Under the pieces are notes generated by a model. The model was given only the letters and a program-made list of their open reading frames with translations, did no database searches and was not told where the DNA came from. A DNA stretch of 64,000 nt from Caulobacter sp. (GTDB taxonomy: Bacteria; Pseudomonadota; Alphaproteobacteria; Caulobacterales; Caulobacteraceae): positions 1 through 64,000 of the forward strand of contig NZ_JAGIBH010000015.1 in assembly GCF_017744445.1 (NCBI RefSeq). Direction: 5' to 3'. Position 1 is the stretch's first letter; each line of letters opens with the position of its first letter. The position numbers and the translations under genes were made by a program. This document shows, in pieces, positions 25,838 through 34,541 of this stretch.

Positions 25838-26748
25838 GCCTTCACCTCATAGGGATGGGTCGCGATCCAGTGCCGCGCGATGTCGATGCGCTTGGCCACC
25901 CAGACGCGGTCGTGCCGGGTGATGTGCTCCAGGAACCGCCGCAGGGCGCCGATGCGGCCGGGCTTGCCGACCACGCGGCAGTGCAGGCCGACGCTCATCA
26001 TCTTCGGCGCGGTCTCGCCCTCCAGGTACAGGGCGTCGAAGGCGTCGCGCAGATAGGTGAAGAACTGCTCGCCGGTGTTGAAGCCCTGCGCGGCCGTGAA
26101 GCGCATGTCGTTGGCTTCCAGCGTGTAGGGCACGATCAGCTGAGCACGGCCGTGCTGGTCGTCCCAATAAGGCAGGTCGTCGGCATAGCTGTCGGCGTCG
26201 TAGAGAAAGCCGCCTTCCTCGGCGACCAGACGGGCGGTGTTGGGGCTGGTGCGGCCCTGGTACCAGCCCAGGGGGCGCTCGCCGGTCAGGCGCTTCTGGA
26301 TCTCGATGGCCTGCTGGATATGCTCCAGCTCCTGCTCGGGCGTGAAGTGCTGGTAGTCGATCCAGCGATAGCCGTGGGTGGCGATCTCCCAGCCGGACTG
26401 CATCATCGCCTCGACGGCGTCGGGATGGCGCTCCATGGCCTGGGCGACGCCGAACACGGTCAGGGGCAGGCCGAACTCCTCGAACAGCCGCCGGATGCGC
26501 CAGAATCCGGCGCGCGAGCCGTATTCGTACAGGCTCTCCATCGACATGTTGCGCATGCCTTGGATGGGCTGGGCACCGACCATCTCCGACAGGAAGAACT
26601 CGCTGACGGGGTCGCCGTGAAGGATCGACCGCTCGGCGCCTTCCTCGTAGTTCAGCACGAACTGCACGGCCACGCGGGCGCCGTTCGGCCATTGGGCTTG
26701 AGGCGGGTGTTCGCCGTAGCCGATCAAGTCTCGAGGGTAAGGGGTCAT
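25834..26748 (-). CDS. puuE: Allantoinase PuuE (polysaccharide-deacetylase fold)
   Basis: A 304-residue PuuE-type allantoinase, which opens the hydantoin ring of allantoin to give allantoate. It is not the metal amidohydrolase AllB; it has the carbohydrate-esterase-4 fold, with VAVQFVLNYEEGAERS, FGVAQAMERHPDAVEAMMQ, GWEIATHGYRWIDYQ and GWYQGRTSPNTARLVAEEGG. ATG 26748 (MTPYPRDLIGYG) is the family start; the in-frame extension to 26784 would run into a palindromic repeat. A ~140-bp repeat-containing gap separates it from pucG, the only loose junction in the operon. Confidence 0.95.
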   Translation of the reverse strand: MTPYPRDLIGYGEHPPQAQWPNGARVAVQFVLNYEEGAERSILHGDPVSEFFLSEMVGAQPIQGMRNMSMESLYEYGSRAGFWRIRRLFEEFGLPLTVFGVAQAMERHPDAVEAMMQSGWEIATHGYRWIDYQHFTPEQELEHIQQAIEIQKRLTGERPLGWYQGRTSPNTARLVAEEGGFLYDADSYADDLPYWDDQHGRAQLIVPYTLEANDMRFTAAQGFNTGEQFFTYLRDAFDALYLEGETAPKMMSVGLHCRVVGKPGRIGALRRFLEHITRHDRVWVAKRIDIARHWIATHPYEVKA

Positions 26749-26754
26749 GCCTTC

Positions 26755-26871
26755 TGCCCCCTTCGGGGGCGGACGACCGCGCAAAGCGCGGTCAGGTGGG
26801 GGCGAGTGAGGTGAGTGTTCTGGACACTTGCCCCCTCCGCGCCTGCGGCGCTCCTCCCCCGGAGGGGGAAG
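26755..26871. repeat. Palindromic intergenic repeat, family C (copy 2)
   Basis: Hairpins GCCCCCttcgGGGGGC, GACCGCGCAAAGCGCGGTC, GCGCCTGCGGCGC and CCCCCGGAGGGGG lie in a row. The GACC(G/T)CGC hairpin next to CCCCCACCTGACC matches the copy at 10646-10785 in opposite orientation. It lies inside the allantoin operon, between pucG and puuE, and could lower or tune expression of the downstream genes. Confidence 0.75.
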
Positions 26872-26890
26872 ACGGTGATGGCCGAGCCGA

Positions 26891-28111
26891 TCATGCGAAC
26901 ACCTTCGCGGCCGCGTCGACGCCAGCGCCGGCCGGGGCCTTGAAACCCTCCCAGCGCAACACCGCTTCGAGCGCCGCCAGGGTCTGGAGAACCGCGTGCT
27001 TGCGAGCGTTCACGCCCATGGTTCCGATGCGCCAGATCTTGCCGGCCAAAGGGCCGAAGGCCGCGCCGATCTCGATCTCGAACTCGGTGCGCATGCGGGC
27101 TTTGACGCGGTCGTAGTCGACGCCGCTTGGGGCGATCACGCCGGTGACGTTGGTCATCTTGTGGGCCTGGTCGCCGTAGACCGTCAGGCCCAGGGCTTCG
27201 ATCCCGACGACCATCGCCGCGCCCGCTTGGCGGTGACGGGCGAAGCGGGCTTCCAGGCCTTCCTCCAGCACGATCCGGGCGCACTCGCGCGCCGCGAACA
27301 GCATGCTGGCCGCTTCGGTGTGGTGGTTCAGGCGCTTGTCGGACCAGTAGTCCATGATCATCGCCAGATCGAAATAGTTGGAGGCGATACGGCGGCCGTT
27401 GCCCGTCGCGCCCGGCGTCGCCAGGCCCCTCTCGACATGGCGGCGGCCGAAGATGTGCTCGGCGGCGCGGTCGCTGATGGTGATCGGCGCCGAGCCGGAG
27501 GGGCCGCCCATGCACTTCTGCAGGCCGGCGGTGACGATGTCGGCTTGCCACTTACCCACAGGGACGCTCATGCCGCCCAGCGTGGCGGTGGCGTCGACAT
27601 ACAGCAGCGCGTCGTGGCGGCGGCAGATCTCGCCAATGGCCTCGATCGGCTGGGCGATGGTGGTCGAGGTGTCGCCGTGCACGCAGGCCACCAGGCGCGG
27701 CTTCACGCGGGCGACGGCGTCCTCGACCGCCTGCGGATCGACGACCTTGCCCCACTCGCCCTCGACGAAGGTGACCTTGGCATCGCACCGCTCGGCGATC
27801 TCGGCCAGCAGCAGGCCAAAGCGGCCGGCATTGACCACCACGACGTCGTCGCCCGGCGACAGGGTCGAAACCAGCGCCGCCTCGATCCCGGCGCGCGAGG
27901 TGCCGTCGATCAGGAAGGTCCACTGGTTCTGCGTCTCGAACACGCCGCGATAGAGGCTCATCACCTCGTTCATGTAGCCGGTGAATTCGGGATCGAACTG
28001 GCCCAGCAACTGCACCGACATGGCCCGCAGCACGCGGGGGTGCACGTTGATCGGGCCTGGCCCCATCAGCAGGCGGGCGGGGTGGTCGAGTTCTTTAAAC
28101 GTATCGGTCAT
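26891..28111 (-). CDS. pucG: Ureidoglycine-glyoxylate aminotransferase (PucG-type)
   Basis: A 406-residue class V PLP aminotransferase of the alanine-glyoxylate type. Conserved parts are LLMGPGPINVHPRVL at the N-terminus, FLIDGTSRAGIEAAL, VHGDTSTTIAQPIE, LYVDATATLGGMSV with the PLP-binding aspartate, and GLQKCMGGPSGSAP, whose lysine is the Schiff-base residue. In purine degradation PucG moves the amino group from ureidoglycine to glyoxylate, giving oxalurate and glycine. Placement right after allC supports this over serine- or alanine-glyoxylate activity, which cannot be excluded from motifs. ATG 28111 overlaps the allC stop (ATGA); longer upstream readings are shadows of allC. Confidence 0.92.
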   Translation of the reverse strand: MTDTFKELDHPARLLMGPGPINVHPRVLRAMSVQLLGQFDPEFTGYMNEVMSLYRGVFETQNQWTFLIDGTSRAGIEAALVSTLSPGDDVVVVNAGRFGLLLAEIAERCDAKVTFVEGEWGKVVDPQAVEDAVARVKPRLVACVHGDTSTTIAQPIEAIGEICRRHDALLYVDATATLGGMSVPVGKWQADIVTAGLQKCMGGPSGSAPITISDRAAEHIFGRRHVERGLATPGATGNGRRIASNYFDLAMIMDYWSDKRLNHHTEAASMLFAARECARIVLEEGLEARFARHRQAGAAMVVGIEALGLTVYGDQAHKMTNVTGVIAPSGVDYDRVKARMRTEFEIEIGAAFGPLAGKIWRIGTMGVNARKHAVLQTLAALEAVLRWEGFKAPAGAGVDAAAKVFA

Positions 28112-29373
28112 GCGCGTTCGCGTCGTTCTAGCTTGTCGATGAAGTGGAGCATGGCCTGGGCCGCCAAGGCGCAGTCGGCCTCGGTGACGGCCTCGGCCGG
28201 GTTGTGGCTGATCCCGCCCTCGCAGCGGATGAACAGCATGGCGACAGGGCACAGGTCGGCCATCACCATGGCGTCGTGACCCGCGCCCGACGGCAGGCGA
28301 CGGGCGGGCAGGGAGAAGTCGGCCAGGGCCTCTTCGAGCATCGCCATCAGCGACGGATCGCAAGGGCTCTCGGCCAGCGCCTGCATCAGGCTGACCTCGG
28401 CCCGCAGACCGCGCTTGGCGGCGATGGCGTGGATCTCGGCGCTGATGGTCAGCACCGCCTCATCGCGCGTCGCGGAGGTCTCGGCGCGGATGTCCATCGA
28501 GAACTCGATCGCGCCCGGAATGACGTTGAAGGCGCCGGGCAGGGCGGTCATGCGGCCGACCGTGCCGACCAGGCCATCGGTCCCGGCGCGGCAGATCCGC
28601 TCAAGCGCCAGGATGGCTTCGGCGGCGGCGGGACCGGGGTCCTTGCGCAGGTTCATCGGCGTGGTGCCGGCGTGGCCGGCCGTGCCTTCGATCCGCACCA
28701 TCAGCCGCTTCTGAGCGGCGATGGCGGTGACGACGCCCAGGGCCAGGCCTTCGGCTTCCAGCACTGGGCCCTGCTCGATGTGCGCTTCCAGGAAGGCCAG
28801 CACGTCCCGCGGCTTGCGCGCCGCGCTGGCGATGTTGTCCGGATCGCCGCCGAACGCCTCTAGCGCCTGCGCGACCGACACGCCCTCGGCGTCTTTCATC
28901 TCCAGCGCGCTAGGATCCAGCGTCCCGGCGATCGCCCGGCTGCAGCTCATCGAGGCGGGGAAGCGCGAGCCTTCCTCATCGCCGAACGCCACCACCTCGA
29001 TCGCGAAGGGCAGGCGGCGGCCGGCGCGGTTCAGGGCCTCGACCACGTCGATGCCCAGCATGATCCCCAGCGGCCCGTCATAGCGCCCGCCGTTACGGAC
29101 GCTGTCGATGTGCGAGCCGATGATCAGCGCCTTCTCGCTGGGCAGCTCGCCTTCGTAGCGACCGATCAGGTTGGCGGCGGCGTCGCGGCGCACGCTCATG
29201 CCGGCCTCCAGCATCCAGCCGGAGAGGGCGGTCAGGGCGGCCTCGTGGGCGGGCGTGAGGAACCGGCGCGTCAGCTGGCCCTCGACCTCGCTGTAGGGCA
29301 TGACGCCCAGCAGGTCGCAGCGGGCCTTAGCTCGGCTGCCGATGTCGAAACCCACGGTCACGTCCGCTTCCAT
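28108..29373 (-). CDS. allC: Allantoate amidohydrolase (M20 hydantoinase/carbamoylase family)
   Basis: A 421-residue zinc-dependent amidohydrolase. Metal-site motifs are IIGSHIDSVRNGGRYDGPLG (~residues 94-113), VVAFGDEEGSRFP (~137) and GHAGTTPMNLRKD (~245), with SGAGHDAMVMA near the C-terminus. The family also includes beta-ureidopropionase and L-N-carbamoylase, but position at the head of an operon with pucG, puuE, uraD and puuD makes allantoate the likely substrate, giving ureidoglycine. It is the promoter-proximal gene; the upstream gap holds the GTAAG-type motif (29485-29508). Confidence 0.92.
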   Translation of the reverse strand: MEADVTVGFDIGSRAKARCDLLGVMPYSEVEGQLTRRFLTPAHEAALTALSGWMLEAGMSVRRDAAANLIGRYEGELPSEKALIIGSHIDSVRNGGRYDGPLGIMLGIDVVEALNRAGRRLPFAIEVVAFGDEEGSRFPASMSCSRAIAGTLDPSALEMKDAEGVSVAQALEAFGGDPDNIASAARKPRDVLAFLEAHIEQGPVLEAEGLALGVVTAIAAQKRLMVRIEGTAGHAGTTPMNLRKDPGPAAAEAILALERICRAGTDGLVGTVGRMTALPGAFNVIPGAIEFSMDIRAETSATRDEAVLTISAEIHAIAAKRGLRAEVSLMQALAESPCDPSLMAMLEEALADFSLPARRLPSGAGHDAMVMADLCPVAMLFIRCEGGISHNPAEAVTEADCALAAQAMLHFIDKLERRERA

Positions 29374-29484
29374 CCCGAAACCCTAGCAGGCTGCGCCCGC
29401 CATCCTTCTGCGACAAGCGCCCAAGCGGAAGGATCCCGCCCAGGCGCCCGCATGCGCGCCATGTCGAGACGGCGGCGCCTCCTG

Positions 29485-29508
29485 TTAAGTCATAATTTGC
29501 TTACTTAC
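29485..29508. promoter_or_regulatory. Candidate operator upstream of the allC operon
   Basis: TTAAGTCATAATTTGCTTAC is an imperfect inverted repeat followed by a second TTAC, in the AT-rich part of the gap between allC and the MscS-type gene. Its GTAAG/CTTAC core is shared with the hpxX operon and acetamidase upstream regions. It is ~115 bp from the allC start. Confidence 0.4.
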
Positions 29509-30587
29509 GAAAGGGCGGAGGCTTCTGCCGCCAACGCCAGTCGCCGCTTCGGGAAGGCGTCCGGCAGTTCATCCCGCAGGAAGGCCATCATCTTTTCGCG
29601 GACTTCGCAACGCAGGTCGAAGGTCTTGGGGGCGTTGCGGGCGCTGACCAGGCAGCGAACCTCCATGACCTCGGCGGTCAGGTCGGTGACGGCCAGGTTG
29701 ACGACCTTGCCGTCCCAGAGGGGAGAGGCCTTGGCGATCTCCTCCAGCTTGGCGCGCAGGCGATCGACTGGCGCGGCGGGGTCGACATAGAGCATGGCCG
29801 TACCGATCAGGGCGGCGCTCTCGCGGGTCCAGTTCTGGAAGGGCGTCTGGATGAAGTAGCTGAGCGGCAGCACCATCCGCCGCCAGTCCCACAGGCGCAC
29901 GACGACATAGGTGGCGTTGATCTCCTCGATATTCCCCCATTCCTTCTCGACGATCACGGCGTCGTCGATGCGGATCGGCTGGGTCACGGCGATCTGGATG
30001 CCGGCGATCAGGTTGGTCAAAAGAGGTTGGAGCGCCAGACCGACGATCAGCGACGCCGCGCCGCCGGCGGCCAGCAGGCTGACGCCCCACTGCCGCACGC
30101 CGGGGATGGTCATCAGCGCCAGGGCCAGGGTGAAGATGCCGACCAGGATGGCCACGGCGCGCCGCAGGATCCGCACCTGGGTGACGTGCTTACGGGCCAG
30201 CAGGTTGTCTTCGACGTCGACCCTGAAGCCTCGCAGGTAGAGCGCCGCGCCGATGTCGAGCGCGGTCATGGCCATCCAGCCCAGCAGCAGGATGAACAGC
30301 ACCAGCAGCACGTGCTTGGCGCCGGCCGCCTGGGCGGCGGTGAGGGGCGCGGCCGAGACGGCGGGGCCTAGGGCCGCGACGATGAAGGCCATTCGGGTCG
30401 GTCGCCGCGTGCGGGCGATCAGCGGCTGCCAGAAGGCGCTGTGACGCGAGATGGTGTGCCGGACGATCCGTACGACGATCGCATGGACGGCCAGGGCCAC
30501 GACGACCGCCACGGTGATCAGCACCGTGCTGACCAGCCACGGCGGCGCCCAGCCGAAAGCAGCGATCCAGGTCTGGAGTTGGGTCAT
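29505..30587 (-). CDS. MscS-family mechanosensitive channel
   Basis: A 360-residue protein with about four to five membrane segments in its first ~230 residues, then the MscS core: AAGGAASLIVGLALQPLLTN (the pore-lining helix, Gly/Ala rich) and the beta domain AVTQPIRIDDAVIVEKEWGNIEEI with YVVVRLWDWRRMVLPLSYFI. Such channels release solutes on osmotic downshock. ATG 30587 (MTQLQTWIAAFG) is chosen; the longer in-frame reading would cross the terminator of the receptor gene at 30626-30664. It is probably transcribed alone. Confidence 0.92.
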   Translation of the reverse strand: MTQLQTWIAAFGWAPPWLVSTVLITVAVVVALAVHAIVVRIVRHTISRHSAFWQPLIARTRRPTRMAFIVAALGPAVSAAPLTAAQAAGAKHVLLVLFILLLGWMAMTALDIGAALYLRGFRVDVEDNLLARKHVTQVRILRRAVAILVGIFTLALALMTIPGVRQWGVSLLAAGGAASLIVGLALQPLLTNLIAGIQIAVTQPIRIDDAVIVEKEWGNIEEINATYVVVRLWDWRRMVLPLSYFIQTPFQNWTRESAALIGTAMLYVDPAAPVDRLRAKLEEIAKASPLWDGKVVNLAVTDLTAEVMEVRCLVSARNAPKTFDLRCEVREKMMAFLRDELPDAFPKRRLALAAEASALS

Positions 30588-30625
30588 CCCTGGCCGAACG
30601 TCCCGCAGGTGCGAAGGCTCCAGCC

Positions 30626-30664
30626 GAAAAAAGAAAGGGCCGCGCCGGTGATCCGGCGCGGCCC
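30626..30664 (-). terminator. Terminator of the TonB-dependent receptor gene
   Basis: On the minus strand a perfect 12-bp GC-rich stem (GGGCCGCGCCGG with CCGGCGCGGCCC, 30637-30664) is followed by a T-rich tract (complement of 30626-30636). It is ~40 nt past the receptor stop. Confidence 0.92.
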
Positions 30665-30703
30665 AAGTCAAGCGTTGGGAGGAAATAACGCTTTGGGAGG
30701 AAA

Positions 30704-33700
30704 CTAGTAGACGAACCGAATGCCCGCGAAGATCGAGCGGCCCACCGCGGCGTAGCGGGTGACAACCGGATCGTTCTGGTAGGCCCAGCGGTTCTCGGCT
30801 TGGTTCGTCAGGTTCAGGGCGTCGACCGACAGGGTCAGGTACTTGTTGAACTTGTAGGTCATCGAGCCGTCCAGGTTGAACGTGCTGCTGTTGCCCAGGA
30901 AGTCGTTGACCAGCGGGCTGTCGCAGAAGCCCGGGTCGCAGGTGCCGGTCGCGATCGGGTACTGCGTGCGGTACTTGGCGCGATAGGCCGACGACAGGCG
31001 GACGCTGAACTTTTCGACCTCATAGAAGACCGTGAAGTTGAAGGCGTCCGGCGAGGCGCCCGTGAACGGACCCTTGGCGGTGACCGCCGGCGTGCCCAGG
31101 CGGGCGTTGGCCGGGTTCACGATGTACTCCAGCTCCGACTCCAGGTGCGTGGCGTTGAACTGGACGCCCAGGTTCTTGAAGTACCAGGGCAGGAACGTGA
31201 GGTTCTGCTGGTAGTTGAACTCGATGCCGCGGATGTAGCCGCCCGGCGCATTGCCGAACTGGCGGACGTCGAACGGGTTGTTGTTGTCGATATAGGCCTG
31301 GGCTTGAACGTTGGTCTGGGCCGCGCGCAGGGCCGCGATGGCGTCCGCGTCCATGATCGAGCCGAGCGTGGCCGACGACACCAGGGTCTGCGGGAAGCTT
31401 GAGATGTCCTTGTTGAACACCGCGACCGAGACCAGGGCGCCCGGCGCGAAGTACCATTCCAGCGACAGGTCGAGGTTGGTGGCGCGGAACGGATCCAGCT
31501 TCGGATTGCCGACCGTCAGCGACGCGCCGACCGTCGCGCCGTTGGTCGGCACGCTGATCGAGGTCACGTTCGGCGCCAGGTTGGCCAGCAGCGGACGGGC
31601 CATGACCTTGGCGGCGCCGAAGCGCAGCAGCAGGTTGTCATACAGCTCGTACGACACGTTCAGCGACGGCAGGATGTCGTGGTACTTGTTCGAGCCCGAG
31701 ATCGGACGCGAGCTGTTGGTCAGGCCGTCCGAGTCGACCTCGGTCAGCGCGTAGCGCGTGCCGGCGTTGCCGCGCAGCTCACGACCGAACAGCTGGGTGT
31801 TGAAGTCAAACTGGACGTAGGCGCTGGTGTCCTTCTCGTCGACCGAATAGCGGTTGGCCGCGCTGGCCAGGTACGACAGGCGCCAGTCGCCGTACTTGTT
31901 GATGCAGTTGCAGTTGAAGCCGAACAGGTCGGTCATCTTCTGCAGGTCGGGGGCCAGGAACGCGGTCGTCGTGCCTTCCGGGACCTTCAGGCCGGTGCCC
32001 CAGTTGATGACCTTGCTGACGGCCGCGACGTTCGAGCCGGCTTCCTTCAGGCTGGGGTTCAGGGTCTCGCCGGTCAGGCGGCGATATTCCGAGGTCGAGA
32101 AGCCGTACTTGCGCTGGCTGACGCCGAACCGGACGGCGGTGTCGCTGTCCAGGTCGTACTTGAAGTCCACGCGCATCGTCTCGTAGTCGTTGCGGGTGTA
32201 GCGCTGGTAGTTACGCAGGGCCGAGTAGCCCTTCACGAAGTCCCAGGCATTGGCTTGGGTGGCGTCGAAGCCCAGGTTCAGCACCGGCATGTCGCCGCCG
32301 CCGCGGGCGTCGTAGGTGACGTAGTCGTTGCCGGCCACGCCCTGGCCGCTGTCCAGGCGGATGAAGTCGGCCAGCAGGCCCTGCGTCTTGTTGTTCGACG
32401 AGGACTTACCGTAGACGGCGACCATCGACAGGTTGTCGTTGAACTCGTGTTCCAGCTTCAGCGACGACTGGCGGAAGTAGGTCGTGAAGAACGACGCGTC
32501 GGCGGCCGAGCGCAGGTCGACATTGCCCAGCTTCAGGTAGTCGGCATTCGCGCCCGTGGGCGAGAGCGCGGCGTCGATCAGGCGGACCGACGGGCGGCCG
32601 ATGAACTGCGTCAGCATGGCCGTGCCGGTCGGATCGGCCACATAACCCACCGAGCGCGGGTTGTTGTAGTAGTCGTACGGATCCAGGTTGTTCGGGTTGT
32701 AGCTGTTGGTCATGCCGGCGACGAGGCCGCCGCCGTTCATGGACTGGCCGCAGTCGATGGCGTCCTGGATCGCGCTGGCGGCGCGGGCCGTGCAGCTGGC
32801 GTACAGGGCGCGCTTGGCCGCGGCGGTGTCGCCGGCGGTGATGCTGTTCAGGGCGGCGTTGGTGTTGTTGCGGTTCAGGCCGACGGTCTGGACCTGATAG
32901 TTGACAGACTGCTGTTCCAGCTCCGAATAGACCCAGTCCAGCGAGATCGTGGTGCGGCTGGTTGGACGCCATTGCAGGGCGCCGGTCAGGCCGGTGCGCT
33001 TCTGGTCCAGGTCCTGCTGGTTCAGCGTGGCGAGGGCCGGGATGCGGGTCAGCGGGCCGGCGGCGGTGATCGCGCCGTTGGCGACCGTGGCGCTGGAGGG
33101 GCTGTTGACCAGGTTGTAGGCGGTCGGGTTCGAACCCACCAGCGCCGAGCAGACGGCGGCGTTGGTGATGTTGACGCCCGGGATCACGCCGTTGTTGCAC
33201 GACGTGCCGGTCGGGGCGGCGAAGCCCTGGCGGCCCGGCGTGGCGGTGGTCGAACCCGTCCCCAGGAAGGTGGCCTGACGATAGGCGTAGTCAGACTGGC
33301 CAGCCTGGCGCTGGTAGCTGTCGATGATCTGGTTGCGCTTGTTGTAGGCCACCGAGAACAGGGCGCCGAACTGGCCCCAGTTGGTGTCCCAGCGGTCCGA
33401 GACCAGGCCGGCGAAGCGCGGCGAGTGGGTGCCGCCGTTCTTGTAGTAGGCGTCCTGCACCGACAGGGCCAGGCGCTTGCCCTTGAAGTTCAGAGGCTTG
33501 CCGGTCTCCAGGTCGACCGTGGCGCCCAGCGAACCTTCGTCGGTCTCGGCCGAGGCGGTCTTCTGGACCTTCAGGGCGCTGAACAGTTCCGAGGCGAAGG
33601 TGTTGAAGTCGAAGCCGCGCGAGCGGTTGGCGGCGTCGCCCGAGTTCGACGGACCGGCCGTCGACAGGGCTTCCAGGCCGTTCAGGCGAACGCGGGTGAA

Positions 33701-34093
33701 GTCGCTGCCCAGGCCGCGGACGGTGATGGTGCGGCCTTCGCCGTTTTCGCGGTCGATCGAGACGCCCGGCAGGCGCTGCAGCGATTCCGCCAGGTTGGCG
33801 TCCGGGAAGTCGGCGATGTCGTCGGCGTTGATGGCGTCGACCATCACGCTGGAATTGCGCTTCATGTTCAGCGCGCTCTGCACGGCGGCGCGGTAGCCGG
33901 TGACGACGACGGCTTCGACTTCGTCCGGCTCGGCGGCGGCCGGGGCGGGCTCAGCGGCCGGCGCGGGCTGGGCGGCCTGCTCTTGCGCCAGGGCGGCGCT
34001 GGAGAAGCTCAGGGCGGCGGCGAGCGTCAGCGCGCCCAGCGAGGTCTGAGCCAGAAGCGCACAGGCGCGGCGATGCTTGGAATGAGTTTGCAC
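30704..34093 (-). CDS. TonB-dependent receptor (Caulobacter-type)
   Basis: A 1129-residue outer-membrane receptor. Residues ~1-37 are a signal peptide (LAQTSLGALTLAAALSFSSA, ending ALAQ). An Ala/Pro/Glu linker and a TonB-box-like EVEAVVVTGYR follow. The plug domain has DANLAESLQRLPGVSIDREN and RTITVRGLGSDFTRVRLNG. The rest is a large beta barrel ending in SIFAGIRFVY with the terminal aromatic residue. Length and motifs fit the long receptors abundant in Caulobacter, often used for plant-derived sugars; the substrate is not readable. GTG 34093 is the start, because GGGAGGG lies just upstream and gives the basic leader MQTHSKHRR. Upstream repeats look like LacI-type operators. Confidence 0.94.
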   Translation of the reverse strand: MQTHSKHRRACALLAQTSLGALTLAAALSFSSAALAQEQAAQPAPAAEPAPAAAEPDEVEAVVVTGYRAAVQSALNMKRNSSVMVDAINADDIADFPDANLAESLQRLPGVSIDRENGEGRTITVRGLGSDFTRVRLNGLEALSTAGPSNSGDAANRSRGFDFNTFASELFSALKVQKTASAETDEGSLGATVDLETGKPLNFKGKRLALSVQDAYYKNGGTHSPRFAGLVSDRWDTNWGQFGALFSVAYNKRNQIIDSYQRQAGQSDYAYRQATFLGTGSTTATPGRQGFAAPTGTSCNNGVIPGVNITNAAVCSALVGSNPTAYNLVNSPSSATVANGAITAAGPLTRIPALATLNQQDLDQKRTGLTGALQWRPTSRTTISLDWVYSELEQQSVNYQVQTVGLNRNNTNAALNSITAGDTAAAKRALYASCTARAASAIQDAIDCGQSMNGGGLVAGMTNSYNPNNLDPYDYYNNPRSVGYVADPTGTAMLTQFIGRPSVRLIDAALSPTGANADYLKLGNVDLRSAADASFFTTYFRQSSLKLEHEFNDNLSMVAVYGKSSSNNKTQGLLADFIRLDSGQGVAGNDYVTYDARGGGDMPVLNLGFDATQANAWDFVKGYSALRNYQRYTRNDYETMRVDFKYDLDSDTAVRFGVSQRKYGFSTSEYRRLTGETLNPSLKEAGSNVAAVSKVINWGTGLKVPEGTTTAFLAPDLQKMTDLFGFNCNCINKYGDWRLSYLASAANRYSVDEKDTSAYVQFDFNTQLFGRELRGNAGTRYALTEVDSDGLTNSSRPISGSNKYHDILPSLNVSYELYDNLLLRFGAAKVMARPLLANLAPNVTSISVPTNGATVGASLTVGNPKLDPFRATNLDLSLEWYFAPGALVSVAVFNKDISSFPQTLVSSATLGSIMDADAIAALRAAQTNVQAQAYIDNNNPFDVRQFGNAPGGYIRGIEFNYQQNLTFLPWYFKNLGVQFNATHLESELEYIVNPANARLGTPAVTAKGPFTGASPDAFNFTVFYEVEKFSVRLSSAYRAKYRTQYPIATGTCDPGFCDSPLVNDFLGNSSTFNLDGSMTYKFNKYLTLSVDALNLTNQAENRWAYQNDPVVTRYAAVGRSIFAGIRFVY

Positions 34094-34160
34094 GGTTCCC
34101 TCCCGGAAAAGTTGGAAAAGGGCCCAGCTCTTGTTTTGCGCGGCTGGTCCCAAAAATCGC

Positions 34161-34209
34161 TGGTACCGCTAACTGCGACCGGTGTCATACGCAAGAGAAA
34201 CCGGTGTCA
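34161..34209 (-). promoter_or_regulatory. Operator-like repeats upstream of the TonB-dependent receptor
   Basis: On the minus strand TGACACCGGT occurs twice (complement of 34178-34187 and 34200-34209), exactly 22 bp apart, about two helical turns. A further AGCGGTACCA lies at 34161-34170. Each contains a CG core as in LacI-family half sites. They are ~70-115 bp upstream of the GTG start, consistent with control of this receptor. Confidence 0.55.
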
Positions 34210-34541
34210 TTTGAAACTTTGTCAGTTTTGTCGAAAAATGAACGCCGTAATCCGGCCCCGTTCGGCGCGGTGGAAATAACCGGTTGTTAGCTGGTCAACG
34301 GGTTGAAAATTCTAACTGAAGCCGGCGCGAGGCGGCGATACCGGAGCTTCGAATGAGGCGCTTTCAAGCCGCGCGGCGAGGGGCGTCCTTAAGGGGTTGT
34401 ATTGCGGCGGATTACGCCAGGCTGCGTCTTCGCTGCCCGCTTTGAGCGTCGCCTGAGGCCCGATTTGGCGTCGCAAGAACCGGGTGTCTCCGCCGTTCCG
34501 TCAACTTCATGAGTGGCGCCGTTCAAATCTACGGAGCCCCC
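34210..34541. other. Non-coding gap between the receptor and the flavin reductase gene
   Basis: About 330 bp with no supportable gene. It contains AACCGGTT and a TTGACC on the minus strand that could be a -35 element for the receptor, but no matching -10 at good spacing was found. The part near 34509 can be read in frame with the next gene, but the start at 34542 is better. Confidence 0.4.

Noticed and set aside
31679..34279. An 866-codon plus-strand frame opposite the TonB-dependent receptor
   Set aside because: Val/Gly/Arg-rich antisense frame of a clear receptor gene; no start signal or domain.
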